64,000 nt of DNA from Pseudodesulfovibrio aespoeensis Aspo-2 (GTDB lineage: Bacteria; Desulfobacterota; Desulfovibrionia; Desulfovibrionales; Desulfovibrionaceae), in NCBI RefSeq assembly GCF_000176915.2, contig NC_014844.1, positions 3,286,001 to 3,350,000 on the forward strand. The letters run 5' to 3'. The notes under the pieces were generated by a model. The model was given only the letters and a program-made list of their open reading frames with translations, was not told the origin of the DNA and did not search any database. The position numbers and the translations under genes were made by a program. Positions 46,013 to 54,186 of the stretch are shown here, in pieces; position 1 is the first letter of the stretch, and the number at the start of each line of letters is the position of its first letter.

Positions 46013-46053
46013 TGACACCGCGCGGCACGCTCTGTCATCAAAAAGCATGACAG
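46013..46053 (+). promoter_or_regulatory. TTGACA and CTGTCAT dyad upstream of the thioesterase operon
   Basis: A TTGACA at 46013-46018 is followed by CTGTCAT (46032-46038) and its inverted copy ATGACAG (46047-46053). The dyad could be an operator. It lies 24 bp before the first ATG; no clear -10 is seen. Confidence 0.4.
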
Positions 46054-46076
46054 CCTGAAATCAGCGGGAGGCCCAG

Positions 46077-46325
46077 ATGAGCAGAAAAGTGCGCTCGGTC
46101 CGTGTACCCAGGGAACTTGAGACAATGAACCTGTCCAGCCTCGTCCACGAGTGCGAGAAGCATCTGCGCGATCTTGAGTCCGCGACCCTGTTGCGCCAGC
46201 AGGGCAATGCAGAGGCCGCCGAGGCGCTCATGCGCACGCGCCAGGCCGACCTGGGCCGCAAGGTGGGCAAGCTCGTCTGGGAAGCGCGCGTCCAGTACGG
46301 AAGAACCAAGGGAGAACAGGCATGA
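46077..46325 (+). CDS. small hypothetical protein
   Basis: 82 aa, charged and probably helical (HECEKHLRDLESATLLRQQGNAEAA, with heptad-like Leu). GGGAGG precedes the ATG. The stop TGA overlaps the ATG of the thioesterase gene (ATGA), so the two are coupled. No domain is recognised. Confidence 0.65.
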   Translation: MSRKVRSVRVPRELETMNLSSLVHECEKHLRDLESATLLRQQGNAEAAEALMRTRQADLGRKVGKLVWEARVQYGRTKGEQA

Positions 46326-46813
46326 AGCCGAAGTCGGTCAAGGAATCCGAGGTCATCATGACCCATCTCGTGCTGCCCCAGGACGCCAACCCGGCAGGCA
46401 ACCTGCACGGCGGCGTCATCCTGCGGCACATCGACACAACGGCGGGCGTGGTGGCCAAGCGGCACACCCGCGGCAACGTGGTCACCGTGTCCATCGACCG
46501 CATGGCCTTCAAGCAGCCGGCCTACATGGGCGAGCTGCTCACCTTCAAGGCCAGCCTCAACCACGTGGGCCGGTCGAGCATGGAGATAGGCGTGCGCGTG
46601 GAGGCCGAGAACCTGCGCACCGGCGAGGTCCGCCACACCAACTCCGCCTACCTGACCTTCGTGGCCCTGGACGACAACGGCAAGCCCACGCCCGTGCCGC
46701 CCCTGCTGCTGGACACCCCCACGGCCCAGCGCCGCCACCGCGAGGCCGAGCTCCGGCGCGAGCTGCGCCAGCGCGAACGGGCCCTTGAGGAGGGCAGGGA
46801 ACCCCACGCCTGA
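46322..46813 (+). CDS. acyl-CoA thioesterase, hotdog fold (YciA/BFIT-like)
   Basis: 163 aa. The hotdog motif DANPAGNLHGGVILRHIDTTAG has the catalytic Asn/Gly-His-Gly set of YciA-type enzymes, followed by VVTVSIDRMAFKQPAYMGELL. The C-terminal ~25 residues are an Arg/Glu-rich helix. It hydrolyses acyl-CoAs to free acid and CoA. It is the second gene of a small operon and precedes a VOC-family gene by 32 bp. Confidence 0.88.
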   Translation: MKPKSVKESEVIMTHLVLPQDANPAGNLHGGVILRHIDTTAGVVAKRHTRGNVVTVSIDRMAFKQPAYMGELLTFKASLNHVGRSSMEIGVRVEAENLRTGEVRHTNSAYLTFVALDDNGKPTPVPPLLLDTPTAQRRHREAELRRELRQRERALEEGREPHA

Positions 46814-46845
46814 TCCACGGCCCGATCAAAGACCAAAGGAGCGTC

Positions 46846-47442
46846 ATGGCAACCTACACCGGCATCAACCACCTGGCCATGGTCACCGGCGACATGGACG
46901 CCACCCTGCGCTTCTGGCGCGACCTCCTGGGCATGCGTCTGGTGGCCGGGCTGGGCCACCCCGGCTACCGCCACTATTTCCTGGAAATCTCCGGCCACGA
47001 CATGATCGCCTTTTTCGAGTGGCCCGGTGTGGAGCCGGTGCCTGAAAAAGACCACGGCTTCCCGGTCAGGGGGCCGGTCTGCTTCGACCACGTCTCCTTC
47101 GAGGTGGCGGGCGAGGACGACCTGTGGGAGATCAAGGACACGCTCGACGCGGCGGACATCTGGTGCTCCGAGGTGGTGGACCACGGGTTCATCCACTCCA
47201 TCTACACCTTTGATCCCAACAACATCCCCATCGAATTCAGCGCGCCCGTGCCCGGCGTGGACATCCGCAAGACCCCGGCCATGGCCGACACCGCGCCGAG
47301 CGCCGAGGCCCTCAAGGGGTTTGAGCGGCAACCCGGCGTCTGGCCGCCAGTAAGGCGGCCCACGCCCAAAGACGAGCGCGCGGCCTACGAAGGAGAGGGG
47401 GAAAAGATTCTTGAAGCCATCAGGAAGCGGACAAAGGGGTGA
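46846..47442 (+). CDS. VOC-family (glyoxalase/dioxygenase superfamily) protein
   Basis: 198 aa. NHLAMVTGDMDATLRFWRDLLGMRLV is the first beta-alpha-beta-beta-beta unit with the metal His; later His and Glu in CFDHVSFEVAG and NNIPIEFSAP complete the usual metal site. The C-terminal ~45 residues are an extension with RPTPKDERAAYEGE. Substrate unknown. AAAGGAG precedes the ATG. It faces the HDOD gene. Confidence 0.82.
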   Translation: MATYTGINHLAMVTGDMDATLRFWRDLLGMRLVAGLGHPGYRHYFLEISGHDMIAFFEWPGVEPVPEKDHGFPVRGPVCFDHVSFEVAGEDDLWEIKDTLDAADIWCSEVVDHGFIHSIYTFDPNNIPIEFSAPVPGVDIRKTPAMADTAPSAEALKGFERQPGVWPPVRRPTPKDERAAYEGEGEKILEAIRKRTKG

Positions 47443-47461
47443 TCGCGCCGATCCGGGCGAC

Positions 47462-48727
47462 TCAGCCGTCTTCGGGAAAAAAGGCGGTCATGACATCCGA
47501 GGCCTGACGCTCGGCCTGGCGCACGATATCCGGCAGGTCGGCCTCGCGCAGGCCGAGCTTCTTCCACGCCCTGGGGTCGAGCTCCGGGACCAGGGATGCG
47601 CCGCTTGAGCCGATGCCAAGGCCGTGGATGATGAAATCGGCCACATGGATGACCGAGGCCTCGGCGGGCATGGACGCCTCCATGGGGGTGTGGTGGTGGT
47701 GGACCAGCGCTTCGAGGAAAGGGGTCAGCCGCCAGCTCTTGAGCATCCGGCCACCGATCTCGGCGTGGGTGCAGCCCCAGACCGCCCGTTCCACGTCCAC
47801 CAACGCGCGACGCCCGACCTTGGCCGGGCGCAGCACCTCGATGGTCGCCTTGAGGTGGTTTTTGAGCATGACCAGCCGCCCGATGTCGTGGAGCAGCCCG
47901 GCCACGAAGAATTTCTCGTCCCCGGCCAGCCCGGCCCGCCCGGCCAGCAGCCGGGCCACGATACCGCAGGCCACCGAATGGAGCCAGAACTCCTTGAGGG
48001 TGAAGAACTCCTCGGGCACACCCTCGAACGCGGCGATGACCGACACGCCCAGGGCCAGGTTGGTCAACTGGTTGGTGCCCACCACGGTCACGGCCCTGGA
48101 CAGGGTGTCTATCCGACTCGAAAACCCGTAAAATGGCGTGTTGACCAATTTGAGCAGCTTGGCCGAAAGGGCCACATCCTTGCTGATGACCTCGGCCACG
48201 TAGGAGGCGGAGCTGCGCGGATTCTTCAGGCTCTCGGTGATCTGGAAAAAAATGTTGGGCAGCGAGGCCAGCTCCATCTCCTGCCTGACCACCGCCTCGG
48301 GGCTGATGTTCGCCTCGGTGGTGGGCGACGGGGCAAAGATGTCCACGGAGTCATCGTGCTGGCAGGCCGAGAGCATCCAGCGCGCCTGCTCCGGGCTCAG
48401 CCCGCGCGCCTGATGCAGCACGTAGAGCCGGGCCATCTCCTTGACTACGGGCTGGGACGCGCTGTTGAGCACGAACCGCTGGGCCGCCATGATCTTGCAG
48501 ACTTCAAGCACTCCGGGATCGATCTGGTCAAAGGAGGTGAAGCGACCGTTCCCGGCCTCCTCCTCGCCCTGGATGTCGGCCTCGACGATGCCCCAGACCC
48601 GGCAGGTGCGGATATGCGCCTCGGTCAGCATGGCCCCGCGCGGCAGGAGCATCCGGCCCTCCCCTGTGGTCAGGTCGTCGGCCAGGATCATGCCGGGCTC
48701 AAGTTGCGATAGATTCATTTTCGGCAT
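47462..48727 (-). CDS. HDOD-domain signalling protein
   Basis: 421 aa from the ATG with GGGAGGG upstream; the long frame upstream is read-through. An HDOD domain (about residues 150-360; LPNIFFQITESLKNPRSS, FFVAGLLHDIGRLVM) follows an N-terminal segment with CRVWGIVEADIQGEEEAGNG. HDOD proteins bind nucleotides or partner kinases in regulation. It diverges from sfsA with 134 bp between starts. The C-terminal HD-like region is degenerate. Confidence 0.8.
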   Translation of the reverse strand: MPKMNLSQLEPGMILADDLTTGEGRMLLPRGAMLTEAHIRTCRVWGIVEADIQGEEEAGNGRFTSFDQIDPGVLEVCKIMAAQRFVLNSASQPVVKEMARLYVLHQARGLSPEQARWMLSACQHDDSVDIFAPSPTTEANISPEAVVRQEMELASLPNIFFQITESLKNPRSSASYVAEVISKDVALSAKLLKLVNTPFYGFSSRIDTLSRAVTVVGTNQLTNLALGVSVIAAFEGVPEEFFTLKEFWLHSVACGIVARLLAGRAGLAGDEKFFVAGLLHDIGRLVMLKNHLKATIEVLRPAKVGRRALVDVERAVWGCTHAEIGGRMLKSWRLTPFLEALVHHHHTPMEASMPAEASVIHVADFIIHGLGIGSSGASLVPELDPRAWKKLGLREADLPDIVRQAERQASDVMTAFFPEDG

Positions 48728-48861
48728 GCGTTTCCCTCCCCGGACGGCTATCCCCTCTGGCCCTCTTAGTCCATTTCCAACGCCCCGGCAACCCGATAAA
48801 CCTTGCCTTGACGGCAAAATGGTGAGAAATCGGTTGGTTGAAGACACAAGGAGCGCCTGTT

Positions 48862-49590
48862 GTGGCTGGCATGCCCTGCTCAATACCCCATCCCGGCCCC
48901 TGCTGCCGGGCCCGCCTCATCGCGCGGCACAAGCGGTTCACCGTGGAGGCTGAGGCTCTGGACGGCCCTGACGCCGGACGCATTGTGCTGGCTCACACCA
49001 ACAACACCGGCTCCATGCTCGGCCTGCTCAGGCCCGGCGTCACGGCCCTGCTCTCGCCCGCAGCCAGCCCGGCCCGCACGCTGCGCCACACCCTGGAGGC
49101 CCTGGAGCTGCACGGTCGGTTCGTGGGGGTCAACACCCTGACTCCCAACCGGATGCTGCGGCGCGCCTGGGAGACCCGAGCCCTGCCCGAACTCGACGAC
49201 TACGACACCTTTCGCGCCGAGGCCAAGACCGGCGACAGCCGCCTGGATGCCCGCCTGGACGGCCCGCGCGGCACGCTGTGGGTGGAATGCAAGAACGTGA
49301 CCCTGGTCGAGGACGAGGTGGCCTGCTTCCCTGACGCCGTGACCGGGCGCGGCCAGAAGCACCTGCGCGAGCTGATGGCCCTGGCCGCCACTGGCGCGCG
49401 CGTGGCCCTCTTCTTTCTTGTCCAGCGCACGGACGGGCGTTGTTTCGGCCCGGCGGACGTGGTGGACCCGGTCTATGCCGACCTGTTTTACGAGGCTCTG
49501 GACCGGGGCGTGGAGGCGTGGCCCTGCGTGGCCCAGGTGGACGAAACCGGCGTCAGCCTGGCCGACAGGCTCCGGGTGGTGCGGTCATGA
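48862..49590 (+). CDS. sfsA: SfsA-family DNA/RNA nuclease
   Basis: 242 aa from the GTG with AAGGAG eight bases upstream; a TTG eight codons earlier is also in frame. RLIARHKRFTVEAEA is the SfsA start and the nuclease-like core includes EAKTGDSRLD, VECKNVTLVEDEVACFPD, GQKHLRELM, and the PD-(D/E)XK-style acidic cluster. E. coli SfsA affects sugar fermentation genes and binds DNA; in archaea a nuclease. Its stop overlaps the next ATG (ATGA). Confidence 0.9.
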   Translation: MAGMPCSIPHPGPCCRARLIARHKRFTVEAEALDGPDAGRIVLAHTNNTGSMLGLLRPGVTALLSPAASPARTLRHTLEALELHGRFVGVNTLTPNRMLRRAWETRALPELDDYDTFRAEAKTGDSRLDARLDGPRGTLWVECKNVTLVEDEVACFPDAVTGRGQKHLRELMALAATGARVALFFLVQRTDGRCFGPADVVDPVYADLFYEALDRGVEAWPCVAQVDETGVSLADRLRVVRS

Positions 49591-50435
49591 CCGGGTTCGT
49601 CATCGGGGCCGTGCTCATCAGCTTCTCGTCGGTCATGGTCAAGCTGGCCAACGTGCCGCCCGACGTGGCCGGATTCTACCGCCTGTTCGCGGGCGGCCTG
49701 GGCATGACCGTGATCCTCTGGAGGCTGGGCAAGCTCCGCCGGATGACGCCCCATGTCTGGCGCTGGTCCCTGGTCTCGGCCCTCTTCTTTGCGGCGGATT
49801 TCTTCTGCTGGCACCGATCCATCGGGCTGGTGGGGCCGGGGCTGGCCACCATGCTGGCCAATTTCCAGGTCATCGTCCTGACCGGGGTGTCCATCCTCTT
49901 CCTCAAAGAGCGGGTGTCGCGCCCGTTTCTGCTGGCCATCCCCATGGCCATGGCCGGGCTCTACCTCATGGTCGGCGTGTCCTGGGCCTCGTTCACGCCC
50001 GATTTCAGGCTGGGCGTGGGCTACGGGCTGCTCACCGCCCTGTTCTACTCCCTCTACCTGCTCGCCCTCAAGTTTTCCCTGACCAGGGCCGGGGCCGATC
50101 CCCTGGCCATGGCCGGGTCCGTGGCGCTGATCACGGGCCTGATGCTCGGCGGGCTGGGCGCGGCCCAGGGCGACTCCTTCGCCATTCCCGACACCCGCTC
50201 CCTGCTCGCCCTGGCCGCCCTGGCCCTGATCTGCCACGCCATCGGCTGGTACCTGATCACCCGGGGCATCCAGCAGGTGCGCACCTCGCTGGTCGGGCTG
50301 ATCCTGCTCCTGCAACCCACCCTGTCCTATGTCTGGGATATCCTCCTGTTCGACAAGCCCACCAGCCCGGTGGAACTGACAGGCGTGGCCCTGGCCCTGA
50401 CGGCCATCTACCTTGGCTCCCTCAGGCGCGAGTGA
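49587..50435 (+). CDS. EamA-family (DMT) transporter
   Basis: 282 aa with about ten hydrophobic helices in two EamA halves (SSVMVKLANVPPDVAGFYR at the first; LLTALFYSLYLLALKFSLT at the second). Drug/metabolite permease, substrate unknown. The ATG overlaps the sfsA stop (ATGA); the two are coupled. Confidence 0.83.
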   Translation: MTGFVIGAVLISFSSVMVKLANVPPDVAGFYRLFAGGLGMTVILWRLGKLRRMTPHVWRWSLVSALFFAADFFCWHRSIGLVGPGLATMLANFQVIVLTGVSILFLKERVSRPFLLAIPMAMAGLYLMVGVSWASFTPDFRLGVGYGLLTALFYSLYLLALKFSLTRAGADPLAMAGSVALITGLMLGGLGAAQGDSFAIPDTRSLLALAALALICHAIGWYLITRGIQQVRTSLVGLILLLQPTLSYVWDILLFDKPTSPVELTGVALALTAIYLGSLRRE

Positions 50436-50601
50436 AACCCCTGCTGCGGACATCGCGCCCCAACCGGTCCGACATTGTTTCGTAACAAGAAAATAATTCT
50501 CTTCCGATGGGCTTTGTTTCATGAGACACTTGCGCCGGGGGCAACCGTATTCAACAAACACCCGCAGCCTTCGAGGGAAGAGGCACGCGCAAGAGGAACC
50601 C

Positions 50602-51933
50602 ATGGCGGACAAGAAATACGATTCCATTGTCTACGATTTTTTCGAGAGCAGGAACGGGGCGGTCCTGCTCCTGAGCGAGGACCCGCTCTTCAAGAAGACG
50701 CTTTCCTCCACCATCTTCAAGATCCTCGGCACCAAGCGAGACTGCTTTTTTGCCTTTGAAAACGCCCAGTACGGGCTGCGCAAGCTTCAGGATTTGCGGA
50801 AAAGCAAGGTCGAGTGCATCTTCTTCATTGAACGACTGATAAACGGCAGGCCGAGCACCGACACCATCCTCACCATCAAGCGGCTGCTGCCCGACCTCAA
50901 GGTCATTGTCCTGGTGGGCGAGACCAAGCGCGAGAACATCGCCTATTTCTACGAGATCGGCGTCAACAACGTCATCTCCAAGCCCGCGTCCATGAACAAC
51001 ATCATCGAGAAGATGGCCTTCACCATCAAGCCCCAGGGCAAGCTGAGCGAATACATGAACCTGGGCAAGCGGTTCCTTGAAGCGGGCAAGTTCAAGGAGG
51101 CCCTGGAGGTGGGCGGCAAGATCCTCGAAGCCAAGCCCAACAGCCCGGCTGGGCTGATGCTGCGCGGCGATGTGTTTCTTGAGATGGGCAAACGCGAAGA
51201 GGCCGTGGCCAACTACATGAAGGCCCACGAAAGCTCGCGCCTCTACCTGGAGCCGCTCAAGCGGCTGGCCCTGGCCTATGAGGGAGTGGACGACGAAAAG
51301 CACCTGGAATATCTCAAGAAGCTCGACAGATTGAGCCCGCTCAACACCGAACGCAAGACCGACATCGGCAAGGTACACATGGCCCGCAAGGAGCTGGACC
51401 GGGCCGAAAAGTACTTTGACCAGGCCATTGAGACGGCCACCCGCGAGGCCATGAGTCTTGTGGGCTCTGTGGCCGAGCAGATATCCGAGGCCGTCAGCCA
51501 TGCATCGCCGGAAATGTCGGAAAAATACCTGCTCAAGGTCATCGAGACCAAGGGCCAGTCGCTGAACAAGGACGACATCGCCCTGTTCAACAAGCTCGGC
51601 ATCGCCCTGCGCGGCCAGGGCAAGTGGCGCGAGGCCATAGACAACTACAGCCGCGCCCTGGCCATCTCGCCTGACGACGAGGGGCTGCACTACAACATGG
51701 GCATGGCCTACTTCGACGGCGGCGACAAGCGCATGGCCGCCCGCTGCTTCGACACCGCGCTGGAGAAGAACCCGGATTTCCATAAGGAAAGCGAGGTGGC
51801 CTCCCTGAACCTGGGCACCATCTACGCCGAGCTGCGCCAGCCCGACAAGGCCATCCCGTTCCTCAAGAACGCCCTGGCCCTCAATCCGGGCAATAGCGCA
51901 GCCAAGCAGAAGCTCGACGCCCTGAGCCGGTAG
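50602..51933 (+). CDS. pseudo-receiver plus TPR protein (paralog A)
   Basis: 443 aa from the ATG with AAGAGGAAC upstream. Residues ~15-135 look like a response-regulator receiver, but the phospho-acceptor position in CIFFIERLINGR is Glu, not Asp. TPR helices follow (about 150-443; GKRFLEAGKFKEALEVGGK, LGIALRGQGKWREAIDNYSRAL, NLGTIYAELRQPDKAIPFLK). Such proteins act as scaffolds. It is tandem with a similar gene 91 bp downstream, and both are probably products of a duplication. Partner unknown. Confidence 0.85.
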   Translation: MADKKYDSIVYDFFESRNGAVLLLSEDPLFKKTLSSTIFKILGTKRDCFFAFENAQYGLRKLQDLRKSKVECIFFIERLINGRPSTDTILTIKRLLPDLKVIVLVGETKRENIAYFYEIGVNNVISKPASMNNIIEKMAFTIKPQGKLSEYMNLGKRFLEAGKFKEALEVGGKILEAKPNSPAGLMLRGDVFLEMGKREEAVANYMKAHESSRLYLEPLKRLALAYEGVDDEKHLEYLKKLDRLSPLNTERKTDIGKVHMARKELDRAEKYFDQAIETATREAMSLVGSVAEQISEAVSHASPEMSEKYLLKVIETKGQSLNKDDIALFNKLGIALRGQGKWREAIDNYSRALAISPDDEGLHYNMGMAYFDGGDKRMAARCFDTALEKNPDFHKESEVASLNLGTIYAELRQPDKAIPFLKNALALNPGNSAAKQKLDALSR

Positions 51934-52024
51934 CCCGCCTCCCTTGACCCAAAGGGTGCGCTTCCCTTAGGGTGGAGCCTTGCAAGGCAACCGTCACGGG
52001 CGCTTGGCGCGCCGCGGAGGGCCA

Positions 52025-53545
52025 ATGGCGAGCCACCAATTCGACCAGATAGTCCGGTCTTTCCTTGAAACCGGAGCCATCGTCTATCTCTCTGACGACG
52101 CGGTTTTCATCCGGGCGCTCAGGAACATCGTCAGCCGCGTCATCGGGTTCAAGGGCGATGCGCTCTTCCCCATGGCCCAGACCCAGGCGGCCCTGGAAAA
52201 GTGCCTGGAACTGCGCGACGCAGGCGTTCCCTGCGTGGTCTTTGTGGAGCGGATGCTGGGCGACAAGCCGACCACCGACTTCATCATCCGCCTCAAGCGC
52301 GAGTTTCCCGTAGTGCGCATGATCGTGCTCACCTGGGAGGCCACACGCGAAACCGTGGCCTACTTCTTCGAGCTTGGCGTCAGCCAGGTGCTGGTCAAGC
52401 CCGCCTCGGCCAACAAGGTCATCGAGGATCTGGCGGCCACCATCCACCCGCCCTCGGTGCTCAAGAAGCAGATGGACCGCTGCGCGTCGCTCCTTGACGC
52501 GGGCGAGTACGACGCGGCCCTGGAAGTGACGGACCGCATCCTGCTGCTCAAGCCGGACTGCGCGCCCGGACTGGTCATGCGCGGCGATGCGCTCATGGGC
52601 ATCGGGGAGGCGGACAAGGCTGTTCAGGCATACATGGCCGCCCACGAGAGCCGACCCATCTTCATGGCCCCGCTGATCAAGCTGGCAGCCGCCTTTGACA
52701 GGATGGAGGACGAGCGCGCCCTGGCCTACATGAAGGAACTCGACGAGATCAGCCCCCTCAACCCGGAACGCAAGATAGAGCTGGCCAGACAGCACCTGCA
52801 ACGCGACGAGACCGAAAAGGCCGAGGCGTACCTGACCGAGAGCGTCGAGCTGGCCGAGCGCGAGCATCTCAGCATCACGGGCGACCTGACCGAGCGCATC
52901 GTGGACGCCGTGGCCGCCCGCGCCCCGGACCTGGCCGCCAAGTACCTGATGCGCGTCCTTGACGGCAAACGGGTGCTGGGCCGCGACGACCTGGTCCATT
53001 TCAACCGGCTGGGCATCGTCCTGCGCGGCCAGGGCCGGTGGAAGGAGGCCGTGGATGTCTACAAGAAGGCCTTGAATATCGCCCAAGACGATCCAGCCAT
53101 CCACTACAATATGGGCCTGGCCTACTGGGAGGGCGACGAGCGGCGCACCGCCATGGGGTGCTTCGAGGCGGCCCTCAGGCTCAACCCCCGCTTCTATGAG
53201 GGCAGCATGGGCGCGGCCATGAACATCGGCTCGCTACACCTCGATCTGCGCCAGTACGAGGACGCGGTCCCCTTCTTCGAGCACGTGCTTGAGCTTGACC
53301 CGCAAAACGACACCGCGCGCCGCAGGCTGGACAGGGCCAGAAAGCGTCTTCCCCCGGTTGACAGGCGCAGCCAGGAGCGCGAAGCCCAAGCCCGCGACGA
53401 GTACAACGTGGACGATCTGGTTGCAGCCCCGACCAAGGGCCAAAGGGACAAAGGCCAAAGGGACAAGAGACAAAAGGACAAAGGACAAAAGGACAGCGAG
53501 ACGAAGAAGGGCCGCTCCGGCAAGATCACCCGGCTCGACTTCTGA
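52025..53545 (+). CDS. pseudo-receiver plus TPR protein (paralog B)
   Basis: 506 aa from the ATG with GGAGG upstream. Same layout as paralog A: receiver-like domain (CVVFVERMLGDKPTT, again Glu at the acceptor site), then TPRs (DAGEYDAALEVTDRILLLKP, LGIVLRGQGRWKEAVDVYKKAL, NIGSLHLDLRQYEDAVPFFE). The C-terminal ~65 residues are a disordered, very charged tail with four five-residue repeats (KGQRD-type) encoded by 15-bp units. Probably cytoplasmic scaffold. Paralog A lies immediately upstream. Confidence 0.85.
   Translation: MASHQFDQIVRSFLETGAIVYLSDDAVFIRALRNIVSRVIGFKGDALFPMAQTQAALEKCLELRDAGVPCVVFVERMLGDKPTTDFIIRLKREFPVVRMIVLTWEATRETVAYFFELGVSQVLVKPASANKVIEDLAATIHPPSVLKKQMDRCASLLDAGEYDAALEVTDRILLLKPDCAPGLVMRGDALMGIGEADKAVQAYMAAHESRPIFMAPLIKLAAAFDRMEDERALAYMKELDEISPLNPERKIELARQHLQRDETEKAEAYLTESVELAEREHLSITGDLTERIVDAVAARAPDLAAKYLMRVLDGKRVLGRDDLVHFNRLGIVLRGQGRWKEAVDVYKKALNIAQDDPAIHYNMGLAYWEGDERRTAMGCFEAALRLNPRFYEGSMGAAMNIGSLHLDLRQYEDAVPFFEHVLELDPQNDTARRRLDRARKRLPPVDRRSQEREAQARDEYNVDDLVAAPTKGQRDKGQRDKRQKDKGQKDSETKKGRSGKITRLDF
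53435..53494 (+). repeat. four 15-bp tandem repeats in paralog B
   Basis: Units of the type AAAGGCCAAAGGGAC encode KGQRD, KGQRD, KRQKD and KGQKD in the C-terminal tail of the pseudo-receiver/TPR protein. Confidence 0.85.
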
Positions 53546-53565
53546 GCCAGAAGCGGCCTGCCCGC

Positions 53566-54186
53566 CTAGCTTGCCGGACCCTGCGCGCCGGGCTTTCCAA
53601 GCATGAAGATGCCAAAGGCGGCCAGCAGGTTGGGCAGCAGGGTGATGACCCGCCCCCTGGTGTCGTGATGGTGGGTGGAGATGGCCACCTCCCTGACGAT
53701 GGGCACGCCGAGATCCCGGCAAAACCGCCTGAAATCCGTGATGGGAATGACCCGGATGTTGGGGCTGTCGTACCACTGGTAGGGCAGCTCCCGCGATACG
53801 GGCGCGCGCCCGGTGAAGAACATCTGGAGGCGGTTCCGTATGTGCGTGAAGTTGGGGAACGAGACGATGCACCGGCTGCCCACGCGCAGCATCTCGCGGA
53901 TGAGCATGGCCGGGTCGTAGACCTGTTGCAGGGTCTGGGAGAGGATGACGTAGTCAAAGGCGTTGTCCGGATAGTCCCCGATCTCCTCGTAGATGTCGCC
54001 GTGGATGACCGAGAGCCCTTTGGCTATGGCCTCGCCCGCGGCCTTTTCGTCGATCTCTATGCCCGTGCCCAGAGTCCCCTTTTCCCGACGCAGATGATTG
54101 AGCAGCGAGCCGGTGCGGCAGCCGAGGTCGAGCACCCGCGAGCCGGGCTCGATCCAGGAGGCGATGACCTGGAGATCAAAGCGCAT
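53566..54186 (-). CDS. metW: methionine biosynthesis protein MetW
   Basis: 206 aa from the ATG with GAGAGAGG upstream, overlapping the metX 3' end by 11 bp. SAM-methyltransferase fold with RVLDLGCRTGSLL, GIEIDEKAAGEAI and FDYVILSQTLQQVYDP. MetW works with MetX in homoserine acetylation/succinylation in many proteobacteria. The longer frame upstream is read-through of metX in another frame. Confidence 0.93.
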   Translation of the reverse strand: MRFDLQVIASWIEPGSRVLDLGCRTGSLLNHLRREKGTLGTGIEIDEKAAGEAIAKGLSVIHGDIYEEIGDYPDNAFDYVILSQTLQQVYDPAMLIREMLRVGSRCIVSFPNFTHIRNRLQMFFTGRAPVSRELPYQWYDSPNIRVIPITDFRRFCRDLGVPIVREVAISTHHHDTRGRVITLLPNLLAAFGIFMLGKPGAQGPAS

